A stretch of DNA of 64,000 nucleotides from Planctomycetota bacterium (GTDB taxonomy: Bacteria > Planctomycetota > Planctomycetia > Planctomycetales > Planctomycetaceae). The DNA is taken from assembly GCA_003388505.1 (NCBI GenBank), contig QQVO01000053.1:99671-163670 (forward strand), written 5' to 3'. Below are positions 1 through 8,094 of the stretch, piece after piece. Below the pieces are notes generated by a model. The model made no database searches. It saw nothing but the letters and a program-made list of their open reading frames with translations, and had not been told where the DNA came from. How positions within the stretch are numbered: the first letter of the stretch is position 1; each line of letters starts with the position of its first letter. The position numbers and the translations under genes are program-made.

Positions 1-632
1 TCGCGCTCGATCAGGAATTCGAGATTCCGCCGCACGCCGATGACTATGCGGTGAACGGGCGGCTCTCCCGGATTCCCGATCAAGGCAGCCTGCTGGCGAT
101 TGCGCCGCACATGCACGTTCGCGGCCGGTCGTTCGAGCTGCGTGCCCGGTACGACGGCGCCGAGACCACGCTGCTGGAGGTTCCCCACTACGACTTCAAC
201 TGGCAGCATGTCTATGAACTGACGGAGCCGCTGCCTCTCGACGACGTGGATGACCTGGAGTTCACGGTTCGGTTCGATAATTCGGCGCACAATCCGTTCA
301 ATCCCGACCCGTCTCAGTACGTGACCTGGGGCGACCAGACCTGGGAAGAGATGGCGATTGCCTTCTTCGAGATCGCCGAGCCGCGCTCTGCATCGAACGA
401 GAAACGCGAAGAGGAACCGGCGGACGCGGCCGCTAGGGCACGACGGCAAGAGAAGATCGACGACTTCGTGGAGCAGTTTTTCAGGCGTTTCGATGCGGAT
501 GAGGACGGGGTGGTCGTGGAAGATGAAGTGCCGTTGACCGTTCAGCGATTCGGTTTCCGTCAATACGACGACGACGGGGACGGCCGCGTGACCGACAACG
601 AAATCCGAAAGGCCGCGGAACGGGAGTTTTGA
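1..632 (+). CDS. Copper type II ascorbate-dependent monooxygenase-like protein, C-terminal part, with EF-hands (5' end outside window)
   Basis: The frame is open from base 3, so this is the C-terminal end of a longer protein. The visible part begins with a beta-rich region carrying an HMH motif (in APHMHVRGRSFE) and later QTWEEM. This matches the second copper site (two His and one Met) of peptidylglycine/dopamine monooxygenase-type domains, which planctomycetes often place at the end of large secreted cytochrome/redoxin proteins. The last 60 residues hold two EF-hand loops (DADEDGVVVEDE and DDDGDGRVTDNE), suggesting calcium binding. The N-terminal domains and signal peptide cannot be seen. 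The family call rests on motif recognition, not alignment. Confidence 0.75.
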   Translation, partial: ALDQEFEIPPHADDYAVNGRLSRIPDQGSLLAIAPHMHVRGRSFELRARYDGAETTLLEVPHYDFNWQHVYELTEPLPLDDVDDLEFTVRFDNSAHNPFNPDPSQYVTWGDQTWEEMAIAFFEIAEPRSASNEKREEEPADAAARARRQEKIDDFVEQFFRRFDADEDGVVVEDEVPLTVQRFGFRQYDDDGDGRVTDNEIRKAAEREF

Positions 633-645
633 AATCCAAGGAACG

Positions 646-769
646 GAGCAGGGCCGGCCGTGCCGGCCGAAACTTCTTCTCTGCCCACATTGCATGCGGC
701 GGCCGGCACAGCCGGCCCTACTCCGCTGCCCACATTGAATGCGGCGGCCGGCACAGCCGGCCCGACTCG
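646..769. repeat. GC-rich hairpin and 45-nt tandem duplication
   Basis: Between the first two genes a 45-nt unit is repeated twice (from 683 and from 728). Each unit holds the hairpin GGCCGGC-ACA-GCCGGCC. A third arm, GGCCGGCCGTGCCGGCC, lies just before them. The structure looks like REP-type intergenic DNA. It may also act on transcript ends, but no T-run follows, so it is not a classical terminator. Confidence 0.7.
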
Positions 770-824
770 ATTGCCAAACGCCGCCTGCGGGACATCTGCC
801 AGCACGCTCAACCGGTGATTCTCC

Positions 825-3122
825 GTGTCCCGCATCTTTGATCGCACGTTCGGCGCTACGGTCGACCATCGCCCGCTCACGCTGCTGTTGATTCTGGCCG
901 TGACCGGTCTGGCGGTGCTCGGCTACGTCGCGCCGCATCGGCTGACAGGGTTATTCACCCAGGAACCCGCAGAGTCCGACAGTCAGGACTCGACAGCCGG
1001 AAATGCGGTGCAGCCGACGCCGGACGTCGATCCGGTCAGCCTGTCGGATTCCGACGTTGTTCTCGTCGTCGATTCCGACGACTTCTTTACACCCCAGGGT
1101 GCGTCCGCGTTAAGAGCGATCGTCGAGTCTCTGGAGGAACTGGACTACGTCGAGAGCATCCTGTGGATGGACGAGGTTCCGGTCCTCAACATTTTCGGCT
1201 TGCAGCAACCGCTGCTGCCGCGGGCGACCGCATCCGCGCGGCAGTTCGAAGAGTCCCGCGAAAAGGCGCTCTCGCATCCGCTTGTGCACGGTCAACTCCT
1301 CTCGACCGACGGTCGCACGCTGCTGCTGTTGATCAAGATCAACTGGCTGTTTGTCGAGAGCGACGAAGACTGTACGACCCGGTTGCGCGAAGTCGCCGAA
1401 CAGGCGGCCGCCGCGTACCCGGAGACCGAGTTTTCGTTTCTGACGACCGGCCGCGTCCCGATTTACCTCACGTTCATGCAGGCCCACAGCGAGAACCTGT
1501 GGAAGTACCAGATGATCGGTTACGGAATGGTGGGACTGATGGCCGTGATCCTGTTCCGCGGCATTCGCGCGGTCTTGATCGTCGCTTTGGCGCCGTCGAC
1601 CGGCGTCTTCTGGACGCTGGGAATCCTGCGGTTCTTTGACTTCCAGGACAATCCGTTCAACGACGTGTTGCTGCCGGTGTTGTTGAGCCTGGTGGGACTG
1701 ACGGACGGCGTGCATTTGATGGTCGAGATTCGCCGACGACGAGCGGCGGGGGCGAGTGAGCGCGAGGCCGCCCGGGGGGGCGTTTCGAAAGTCGGTCTGG
1801 CTTGTGCGCTCACGTCGGTGACGACGGCCGTCGGGTTTGGATCCCTGTCGCTGGCGCACCATGACGTGGTCCGCGAGTTCGGTTGGAGTTGCACGATCGG
1901 CGTCCTGCTGACTTTTCTGGCGGTGATCACCGTGATTCCGCTGGCCTGCTCCTCGTGGCTCGGACGGCGCGTGCATCACGGGCACGAGAAGGGTCTCATC
2001 GATCGCAACCTGGGGAGAATCGGCGGTGTCGTGGAGTTCGTCCTGCTCCGTGACCGTCTGATCAGCCGGATTGGAATCGCCGCCACGGTGCTCTTGATCC
2101 TGATCTCAATGACGTTGCGGCCGGACGAGCGGCGGTCGGCCGCCTTGCCGACGACTTCGGAGACTGCGATTGCCCTGGAGCATATGGATCGGGCGTTCGG
2201 CGGTCTGGAACTCTCGTCCGTGGAGGTGACTTGGTCGGACGAGGTCGAGTCCGATTCACCGGACGTATTGAGAGCGGTGGCGGCGGTTGACGACCTGCTG
2301 CGAAAGGAAGAATTGATCGGCCATCCCTTGTCGATTCGCAACTTTATCGAAGCCCTGCCCGGCGACGGCGACCCGGCGGAGCGGATGACGACGCTGGAAC
2401 TTCTGCCGCCCCCGCTGAAGCGCGCCTTTTACACGCCGGAGCAGCGGACCGCTTCGGTCAGCTTTCGCGTTCAGGATCTGGGAATCGCGACTTACGGTCC
2501 CGTGTTCGAGCGGGTCGAAGCGGGGTTGGAGCAGATCGCCGGGCAGTATCCGTCGTTTCAGTTCGAGTTGACGGGATCGGCGGTCAGGCGTTGGCGAAAC
2601 CTGTACCAGATCGTGCTGGACCTGATCGCCAGCCTGGGAAGCGCTTCGCTGATTATTTTCCTGATGCTCGCCGGGGTCTATCGATCGATCCGGATGGGCC
2701 TGATTTCGATCGTTCCGAATTTCTTTCCGCTGGCAGTGACGGGGACGTATCTCGTCCTCACCGGCCAGACGCTGGAGATCGTGAGCGTCTGTGCGTTTAC
2801 GGTCTGTCTCGGCATCGCCGTCGACGACACGATTCACTTTCTGACGCGGTTCGAGGAGGAACGGAAAGGTCGCGATGATGCGGATGCGATTCGCCGCGCT
2901 TTTACGGGGACCGGCACGGCGCTCATCATGACGACGGTGGTGCTGGTGGTCGGATTCGCAACGGTGATGTTCAGCGACATGCGGGATCAGCGGATCTTCG
3001 CAACGATGGGGGGGCTCACGATCGGGTCGGCGCTGTTCGGCGATCTGGTTTTTCTGCCGGCCCTGCTCTCCCGTTTCGCGCCCCCGGCTGCCGCGAGCGA
3101 GCCGGAGCAATCTGCAAACTGA
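825..3122 (+). CDS. MMPL/RND-family exporter
   Basis: A 765-residue inner-membrane protein of the RND superfamily (MMPL/HpnN-like branch). One TM helix near residues 14-36 is followed by a large extracytoplasmic loop, then a block of helices, then the same arrangement repeated: the duplicated half-transporter layout. In the second half the helix containing GIAVDDTIHFLTRFEEE carries the acidic residues expected for proton relay. The first half has the related segment GLTDGVHLMVEIRRR. Substrate is unknown; relatives move lipids, hopanoids or other hydrophobic compounds. The start is GTG with no clear Shine-Dalgarno. No membrane-fusion or outer-membrane partner lies next to it. Confidence 0.85.
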   Translation: MSRIFDRTFGATVDHRPLTLLLILAVTGLAVLGYVAPHRLTGLFTQEPAESDSQDSTAGNAVQPTPDVDPVSLSDSDVVLVVDSDDFFTPQGASALRAIVESLEELDYVESILWMDEVPVLNIFGLQQPLLPRATASARQFEESREKALSHPLVHGQLLSTDGRTLLLLIKINWLFVESDEDCTTRLREVAEQAAAAYPETEFSFLTTGRVPIYLTFMQAHSENLWKYQMIGYGMVGLMAVILFRGIRAVLIVALAPSTGVFWTLGILRFFDFQDNPFNDVLLPVLLSLVGLTDGVHLMVEIRRRRAAGASEREAARGGVSKVGLACALTSVTTAVGFGSLSLAHHDVVREFGWSCTIGVLLTFLAVITVIPLACSSWLGRRVHHGHEKGLIDRNLGRIGGVVEFVLLRDRLISRIGIAATVLLILISMTLRPDERRSAALPTTSETAIALEHMDRAFGGLELSSVEVTWSDEVESDSPDVLRAVAAVDDLLRKEELIGHPLSIRNFIEALPGDGDPAERMTTLELLPPPLKRAFYTPEQRTASVSFRVQDLGIATYGPVFERVEAGLEQIAGQYPSFQFELTGSAVRRWRNLYQIVLDLIASLGSASLIIFLMLAGVYRSIRMGLISIVPNFFPLAVTGTYLVLTGQTLEIVSVCAFTVCLGIAVDDTIHFLTRFEEERKGRDDADAIRRAFTGTGTALIMTTVVLVVGFATVMFSDMRDQRIFATMGGLTIGSALFGDLVFLPALLSRFAPPAAASEPEQSAN

Positions 3123-3490
3123 GTCGGCACGGTCAAGACCAGTCGCTTCGCGCGTGCGAAACTCCTGAGTGTGAGAAAATAGAACTGCGTGTGCTGCGTG
3201 ATTCCCGGAAAACGGACAAATTGCAATGATTGTTGTTGACATTTTTATCATTCCACAGAAAATCGTCTTATTCGGACGCGAGGATCCTCAGGGGCGGTGT
3301 TGAAATCGCCTATCTCTAGGACGCCCAACGCTTTGCGGCGTGTACCGAAGGATTCGGACACCCGGCCTGCCAGGCAGGTTGGAGGGGCAGAACGGATTGT
3401 GAGGCGGGGACCGTTTGTCACGGGCTCCGCCCGGCCTGCGTCTTGAACAGTCGTTCTGCGTGACCCGAATTGTTGAGGGAGGAGAAGCAC
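3123..3490. other. Intergenic stretch with no recognised feature
   Basis: About 370 bases between the exporter and the small acidic protein. No convincing coding frame, tRNA or strong hairpin was seen. An AT-rich patch near 3210-3270 is unusual for this genome and could hold the promoter of the downstream gene. Confidence 0.4.
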
Positions 3491-3784
3491 ATGGAGTTCT
3501 CTTTCGAGGTAGACCCAGACCTCGACCTGGCTGTCGGCACCGAATTGAGTTTCGAGGAGGCTGCCGAAGAGTACGCTGAGGACGGTGTCGATCTGTTGGA
3601 CAGCAATCCTGTTCAGCCCACGGAAGCGAAGCCCGGCTCCGAGGAGAAGGTTCGCATGCTGGCTGCACGTTATTCCGCTGGAATGCCGTTGTGGCACGAT
3701 TCCGATTGCTACGACCATGGACCGGCGCCGGAAGGCTTTGGAGGAGACGACGGACTCGGCGGCGAAGACGATGACGACTTCTGA
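3491..3784 (+). CDS. Small acidic planctomycete-type hypothetical protein
   Basis: A 97-residue, strongly acidic protein. The start is ATG 3491 because GGGAGGAG lies at ideal spacing before it; an in-frame TTG at 3470 lies upstream. The middle reads EEKVRMLAARYSAGMPLWH, a recognisable block I associate with small conserved planctomycete proteins. The tail is Gly/Asp-rich (GEDDDDF). There is no signal peptide or membrane segment, so it is probably cytoplasmic. Function is not known. It stands alone and is followed by repeats and a strong terminator. Confidence 0.7.
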   Translation: MEFSFEVDPDLDLAVGTELSFEEAAEEYAEDGVDLLDSNPVQPTEAKPGSEEKVRMLAARYSAGMPLWHDSDCYDHGPAPEGFGGDDGLGGEDDDDF

Positions 3785-3785
3785 T

Positions 3786-3816
3786 GCCCTGTCAGGGCTC
3801 TGTTTTCGGGCCGGCT
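3786..3816 (+). repeat. Dispersed palindromic repeat (GCCCTGTCAGGGC family), copy 1
   Basis: A perfect 13-nt palindrome, GCCCTGTCAGGGC, is followed by TCTGTTTTCGGGCCGGCT. The same block appears in reverse orientation at 27926-27956, and a weaker copy lies at 5481-5513. It begins one base after the stop of the small acidic protein. Confidence 0.75.
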
Positions 3817-3944
3817 GAACCGCAAGGCCGCACGAAACCCTGCGGGTTTGGTGCTCCCGAGCGAACCATTCAACCCCGGGAATCTGAATTGACAGACCAC
3901 TCGTCAGGGTGAGTTGTAAGGACGCGGCTCAAGCAACAAACACA

Positions 3945-3987
3945 GCCGAGGTTGAGTTCAACAGGAACTCAACCCCGGCTTTTTTTT
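3945..3987 (+). terminator. Rho-independent terminator
   Basis: A 15-bp stem (3945-3959 with 3965-3979, one mismatch) with a 5-base loop is followed by eight T residues. It lies about 160 bases after the stop of the small acidic gene and would end that transcript. Confidence 0.85.
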
Positions 3988-3999
3988 GCAACGACTCGA

Positions 4000-4130
4000 G
4001 TGGTTGTTCAATCCTGAATTGACAGGTTGGGCGCCATGGGGCTTTGCCAGTGCAACGCGGAGTCGACGTCCTCTCTGGTTCGCACTGGCGGGACGCCAGT
4101 GGCACCCGTCAATTCAGCCTGGATGAGCCA
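4000..4130 (+). repeat. 128-nt multi-hairpin dispersed repeat, copy 1
   Basis: Begins GTGGTTGTTCAATCCTGAAT and ends GGCACCCGTCAATTCAGCCT plus GGATGAGCCA. The ends are inverted (CTGAATTGAC against GTCAATTCAG), and an internal arm pairs GCGCCA with later GCCAGTGGC. A near-identical copy lies at 45152-45279. No protein is encoded, so it resembles a MITE or structured intergenic repeat. Confidence 0.85.
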
Positions 4131-4205
4131 CCCAGGACTGTCGCCATGTCTTCGCGGTTGAGGGACAAGGAATTCTCGCTCCCCGTGCAGGGAGGAAGGA
4201 AGTCC

Positions 4206-4868
4206 TCAATCGAGTTGCTTGATGACAATGTCCTTGAAGGAAATCCGCATGTCGTGTCCGCGATGCAGTTGCAGCGCGATCACGCCGCTCTTCTCTCCGT
4301 CGGGATCATTGATGTCCACAGTCACAACGCCGTTCAGTTCCTGGCGAATGTGGTCGCCGTCGGCGGTGATGACGTACTCGTTCCAGCCGTCCTTGACGAC
4401 GGCGTCCTCCAGTTTTTCGCGCACTTCGTCCGTCACGTCGTGGATGATGCCGCGTCCGGTCTTTTCACCGTACAGAATCCCCATATAGCGCTCTGACGCG
4501 ATGTCGGCCTGATAACCGGCCACCACGAAATCCGGCAGCTCTTTGCCGCCCAGTTCCTGAATCTCTTTGCTGCGAAACTGAATCCCGCTGTTCCCCTGAT
4601 GGTCGTGCAGCCGGAACTTCACTTTCAGCACGAAATCCCCGAATTCCCTGTCGCTGATCAGAAAGGTGTTGTCGGGGATCTCTCCGTCGGTCGCTCCCAG
4701 AATCGCGCCGTCTTCGACGCTCCACAGTTCTTCGTCTCCGTGCCAGCCATCCAAGGTCTTGCCGTCGAAGAGCGAAACGAACTCGTCTTCTTTTTCTTCC
4801 GCTACAATTGAGGTTCCGCTCATAATCAGGCAGCAAACCATCGCCAGAGTTCGTCGGTGCCGGTGCAT
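4206..4868 (-). CDS. Secreted DUF1080 (3-keto-disaccharide hydrolase family) protein
   Basis: A 220-residue protein with a signal peptide (MHRHRRTLAMVCCLIMSG, cleavage near SIVAEE) and one DUF1080 domain. The family signature is clear: FVSLFDGKTLDGWHG at the start of the domain, then DFVLKVKFRLHDHQGNSG. DUF1080 is a concanavalin-like beta-sandwich abundant in planctomycetes, linked to binding or hydrolysis of 3-keto sugars. The start at 4868 has GGAGAT six bases upstream; an in-frame ATG at 4883 is less well placed. It is divergently arranged with the gene at 5026. Substrate is not visible from the sequence. Confidence 0.88.
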   Translation of the reverse strand: MHRHRRTLAMVCCLIMSGTSIVAEEKEDEFVSLFDGKTLDGWHGDEELWSVEDGAILGATDGEIPDNTFLISDREFGDFVLKVKFRLHDHQGNSGIQFRSKEIQELGGKELPDFVVAGYQADIASERYMGILYGEKTGRGIIHDVTDEVREKLEDAVVKDGWNEYVITADGDHIRQELNGVVTVDINDPDGEKSGVIALQLHRGHDMRISFKDIVIKQLD

Positions 4869-5025
4869 TGTGAGATCTCCCATGAGTTGCGCCCTGCCGG
4901 GAGGCGGGGCGTCGAAATGCGTGAACGGTCCGCCAGCGTAGATGAGAACGGGTCAGAGCACCAGTTTTGCACGCTTCCGACGATCATTCCCTCGACACTC
5001 ACCAGGTCTCCGAGCTGCAACGCAG

Positions 5026-5478
5026 ATGTCGCACTACCACCACACCCAGCGCGCCCCGACGTGCCTGCTGATTTACGCAGCCTCCGCGGCGTTTCTCGTG
5101 AGCGCCTGGGCGATGCGGGGACTGCCGGCAGGCGCCATCGGATTTCTGATCGGCTCGATCCTGCTTGCCGTGCTTGCGGCGGCGTTTCATCATCTCACGG
5201 TGTCGGACGAGAGCGATCGCCTGGCGGTTCGCTTCGGGCCCGTACCGCTGTTCCATCGCAGTGTGCCTTACGACTTGATCGTTTCCGCCGAGCAGGGGCG
5301 CACCACGCTTCTCGACGGTTGGGGCATCCATTACAGCCTGCAGGGGGGTTGGGTCTGGAACCTGTGGGGCTTCGACTGTGTGGTGCTCCAGTTGCAGAAA
5401 GGCAAACTCCTGATCGGGACCGACGACGCCGAGAATCTCTGCCGATTCGTACAGGAGCGGATCGCCGATCGGAAGTGA
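5026..5478 (+). CDS. Small membrane protein with PH-like cytosolic part
   Basis: A 150-residue protein. Two hydrophobic helices (roughly residues 13-30 and 36-55) are followed by a soluble half that alternates short strands and ends in a helix (TDDAENLCRFVQERIADRK). This matches the layout of small bacterial membrane PH-domain proteins. No enzyme motif is visible. Start is the ATG at 5026; longer in-frame starts upstream would add an Arg-rich segment unlike the rest of the protein. Function is unknown. Confidence 0.7.
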   Translation: MSHYHHTQRAPTCLLIYAASAAFLVSAWAMRGLPAGAIGFLIGSILLAVLAAAFHHLTVSDESDRLAVRFGPVPLFHRSVPYDLIVSAEQGRTTLLDGWGIHYSLQGGWVWNLWGFDCVVLQLQKGKLLIGTDDAENLCRFVQERIADRK

Positions 5479-5480
5479 GT

Positions 5481-5513
5481 GCTCTGTCAGGGCTGTTGTC
5501 GGAGGTCGGCCGG
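5481..5513 (+). repeat. Degenerate copy of the GCCCTGTCAGGGC repeat
   Basis: GCTCTGTCAGGGCTGTTGTC and the following GGAGGTCGGCCGG match the repeat at 3786 with several changes. As at 3786, it starts within a few bases of a stop codon. Confidence 0.45.
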
Positions 5514-5530
5514 ACTGCCGATCCGCACAG

Positions 5531-5629
5531 CGCGGACATCGCCCGCAACGCAACAACGTACCGCACGCAGCCTTGCGTGCGTCCCGCTGATCGCAAAAAC
5601 CGCTGACACACGCTGGCAGCGTGCGCTGA
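5531..5629 (+). repeat. Double-hairpin dispersed repeat, copy 1
   Basis: Two adjacent hairpins: CGCACGCA-GCCT-TGCGTGCG, then CACGCT-GGC-AGCGTG after TCCCGCTGATCGCA. Related copies lie at 7190, 7961, 12073 and 59390. It sits in the convergent space between the genes at 5026 (+) and 5664 (-). Confidence 0.85.
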
Positions 5630-5663
5630 GAAGAATCGGGCCTGGTGGCTGCTCCGGCGAGAC

Positions 5664-5894
5664 TTACGCAGCAACGGCGCTCTTGTGACAGTGCGGGCAG
5701 GCCCAGCGGCGCGTCTTGAAGATACGTTGCGCCCAGAGGCCGAGCATCAACAGGCCGGTGGCGGGGGTGACCAGGCTGGTCCCGATCATTGCCAGAGTCA
5801 GGGCGGAATAGGCGTGGTGTTTTGGTTCTTCCCAGCGGAACATCGCGTGGCACTGACAGTGACGGCAATACTGGGCTCGACGTTCGGGAACCAT
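5664..5894 (-). CDS. Small zinc-ribbon membrane protein
   Basis: A 76-residue protein. An N-terminal CRHCQCH cluster and a C-terminal CPHCHK pair flank one long hydrophobic stretch (about residues 31-53), so the two Cys/His clusters could form one zinc site. The ATG has a near-consensus AGGAGGT seven bases upstream, which strongly supports expression. No known family was recognised. Confidence 0.75.
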   Translation of the reverse strand: MVPERRAQYCRHCQCHAMFRWEEPKHHAYSALTLAMIGTSLVTPATGLLMLGLWAQRIFKTRRWACPHCHKSAVAA

Positions 5895-6182
5895 GATGCG
5901 ACCTCCTGAAGTTCAGAGATGTGATTCAGAGAGAGGAGTTGTCTGTCGATGCACAGGCCAGAACAGGCCGGGACGTGCGATCGACCGCTTTCGGGAAAGA
6001 AAACGGCCAAGACAACGATAGGTCGCTGTTCCCAGGGGCGCCGGCTCTTTCTTACACCGAGTGCAGCAGAACACGCGAGAGTGTGACGATTACGCAGACT
6101 GCGAGACGGCAGAGCGTCAGATTCTGTCGATCACAACGACCTTGCGGCCGTCCCCGGTCCCTCTCCCGGCGGCGGCGCACTC

Positions 6183-6279
6183 GCAAATTGCTCTCCCATG
6201 TGTCCGCGTCGAGCGGTGTTTGGACTGTCGAGGACGAGAATCCGCGAGACAGATCGCCAACACTGATTTGCAAAGCGCT
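6183..6279 (+). repeat. 100-nt dispersed repeat, copy A
   Basis: Begins GCAAATTGCTC and ends TGATTTGCAAAGCGCT. It is nearly identical over its length to copies at 7046-7145 and 62285-62384, and less so to 24416-24515. It sits alone in the 646-base gap 5895-6540, where no coding region was found. Confidence 0.9.
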
Positions 6280-6540
6280 CTACGAATCGATGCAGACGGG
6301 CCTGCGTTCATAAAGTTTTCCGTCTCCAGAACAAACGACGCAGATGGCCCGAACCCCGGCCCCGTGATGAGCCGATCCTAGTGCCAGCGGCACTCAAGCG
6401 TGGCGGCGTCTGGGAGCGTTGTTGCCTATGTTTGCGGCATTTGACGCCGCCAGGACTGCTCTACTTGTCCCGTGGCCGCAGTCACGACCACAGGGCCGCG
6501 CCGCCCCAGACCAGTCTGCACACCGATCGCCGGTTGAACT

Positions 6541-7047
6541 ATGCAGGGAACTGCCCGCGACGCCATGTCGGCCGACGCGCTCACCATGAGCGCGGAACAA
6601 CCGCTTCACAAGGCGATCGAGCGGCTCGCCGCAGACGGCGAGTGCGACGTCTATATCGTCAACGAAGAGGGCGCTCTGCTGGGGATCGTTCCGGATTACG
6701 AACTGCTCAAAGCCCGGCTTCTTGATGCATCTCCCACCCAGCCGCTCGCCGCGTTCATGACGCCGGCAGCCTGCGTCGCCGAAGCCGAAACGCCCCTGTG
6801 TGAAGTCGCTGTTCGTCTCCGGTCGTGTCTGCAGCGACAGATGCCGGTCGTGGAAAACGGACGGCTGATCGGGCGGATCACGCGGACCGGCCTGTTGAGA
6901 TTCCTCGCTCAGCAGCAGGTGTCTCTCGGAACCGAAGACGCCTTCGATCCGCCGCCGCGACAATCACCGCCCCCTCCGAATTTCCTGCGGGCCCTGCGTC
7001 GTGCAGAGGCCGTGAACAGCGGCGCGGAGACGACTCGCCCGGATTAG
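6541..7047 (+). CDS. CBS-domain pair protein
   Basis: A 168-residue soluble protein with two consecutive CBS motifs: MSADALTMSAEQPLHKAIER, with a following VYIVNEEGALLGIVP core (about residues 9-60), and a second MTPAACVAEAETPLCEVAVR, with MPVVENGRLIGRITRTGLL (about 73-121). CBS pairs bind adenosine nucleotides and normally regulate a partner. Here it is stand-alone with a Pro-rich, disordered tail. The ATG has no evident Shine-Dalgarno. The stop codon overlaps the first bases of a 100-nt repeat. Confidence 0.88.
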   Translation: MQGTARDAMSADALTMSAEQPLHKAIERLAADGECDVYIVNEEGALLGIVPDYELLKARLLDASPTQPLAAFMTPAACVAEAETPLCEVAVRLRSCLQRQMPVVENGRLIGRITRTGLLRFLAQQQVSLGTEDAFDPPPRQSPPPPNFLRALRRAEAVNSGAETTRPD

Positions 7048-7145
7048 AGCAAATTGCTCTACCATGTGTCCGCGTCGAGCGGTGTTTGGACTGTCGAGGA
7101 CGAGAATCCGCGAGACAGATCGCCAACACTGATTTGCAAAGCGCT
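7046..7145 (+). repeat. 100-nt dispersed repeat, copy B
   Basis: Best-defined copy: starts with the odd palindrome AGAGCAAATTGCTCT and ends GATTTGCAAAGCGCT. Its first two bases are the last two of the CBS-gene stop codon. Confidence 0.9.
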
Positions 7146-7189
7146 ACAATCATGACGAGAGCGGAGAGCACCCCGATGTCACGTCAGCG

Positions 7190-7218
7190 GTGACGCACGC
7201 TGGCCGCGTACGCTACGA
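7190..7218 (+). repeat. Partial copy of the double-hairpin repeat
   Basis: GTGACGCACGCTGGCCGCGT and the following ACGCTACG match only the second hairpin of the repeat at 5531 and 7961, with a substitution in the arm. Confidence 0.6.
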
Positions 7219-7279
7219 ATAATCCGGGCTCGGGCCCGATTGCCCGGAGACTGATCGTGCCGGCGCGGTAAGGCGCTCT

Positions 7280-7864
7280 CTATGCCGACTTCGGCGTCGC
7301 CGTCACGGAAGCGGAGTTGATCGATACGTCCTCGACGGGTCGGTCGCCGGCGCCGGTTTTCACCGATCCGATGGACAGGACGACCTGCAGGCTGTCGTCG
7401 TCTGCGGTCTGGCCGAAGGCCGTGTACTGCCGGTCCAGGTGCGGCACGCGATCGAGACAGATAAAGAACTGCGACCCGGCGGAATTCGGATCGCTGGTGC
7501 GGGCCATCGAGAGGACTCCGGCTTCGTGTTCGCGTTCGTTGAACTCGGCGTCGATGGTATAGCCGGGGCCTCCGGTCCCGTTGCCCTCCGGGCACCCGAC
7601 CTGCATCACAAAATTGGGGATCACGCGGTGGACGATGATCCCGTCGTAAAATCCGATGCTGGCCAGCCCGATCAGGTTCTTGCAGTGGCCGGGCGCGACG
7701 TCGGGCCACAGGTTCAGTCGGATCTTTCCTTTCGTCGTGTCGAATTCGACCTGGTATTCGTTGGCGTCAAAGTCGACGTCGGCGACGGCGGCGTCGACTT
7801 CCGAGCGGCGGTTGGCAGGCACAGCAGGCTCCCGGGGTTGGCAGGTTTCGTGATGCACCTGCAT
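7280..7864 (-). CDS. Peptidyl-prolyl cis-trans isomerase, cyclophilin type
   Basis: A 194-residue protein. A short polar N-terminus precedes a cyclophilin domain from about residue 36 (YQVEFDTTKGKIRLNLWPD). Active-site blocks are present: HRVIPNFVMQVG, SMARTSDPNSAGSQFFICL and HLDRQYTAFGQ, including the catalytic Arg and the QFF segment. It accelerates proline isomerisation in protein folding. No signal peptide or lipobox was seen, so it is probably cytoplasmic. The C-terminal 30 residues diverge from minimal bacterial cyclophilins. Start without an obvious Shine-Dalgarno. Confidence 0.93.
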   Translation of the reverse strand: MQVHHETCQPREPAVPANRRSEVDAAVADVDFDANEYQVEFDTTKGKIRLNLWPDVAPGHCKNLIGLASIGFYDGIIVHRVIPNFVMQVGCPEGNGTGGPGYTIDAEFNEREHEAGVLSMARTSDPNSAGSQFFICLDRVPHLDRQYTAFGQTADDDSLQVVLSIGSVKTGAGDRPVEDVSINSASVTATPKSA

Positions 7865-7960
7865 CGTAAGGGGATGCCGAGGCAGATGAAAGGCGGTCCG
7901 AAATCACCGAGACGTCCGGCCCGGATGATTCATCAAGGATTTCATCACAGAGGACACAGC

Positions 7961-8062
7961 GCAGGCGTCGCCCGCAACCCAACCACGTAGCGCACGCAGC
8001 CTTGCGTGCGTCCCGCTGATCGCAGAGGTGGTTGACGCACGCTGGCAGCGTGCGCTACGTGG
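7961..8062 (+). repeat. Double-hairpin dispersed repeat, copy 3
   Basis: Full-length copy: GTCGCCCGCAACCCAACCAC, then the GCACGCAGCCTTGCGTGC hairpin, then GTTGACGCACGCTGGCAGCG and TGCGCTACGTGG. It lies between two minus-strand genes (7864 and 8095). Confidence 0.9.
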
Positions 8063-8094
8063 TGAATCATTTGGAGTGGCGGCAATGAGGCCGT

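Noticed and set aside
5895..6540. Possible extra gene in a 646-base gap
   Set aside because: The open frames here are Arg/Thr-rich, lack ribosome sites and run through the 100-nt repeat.
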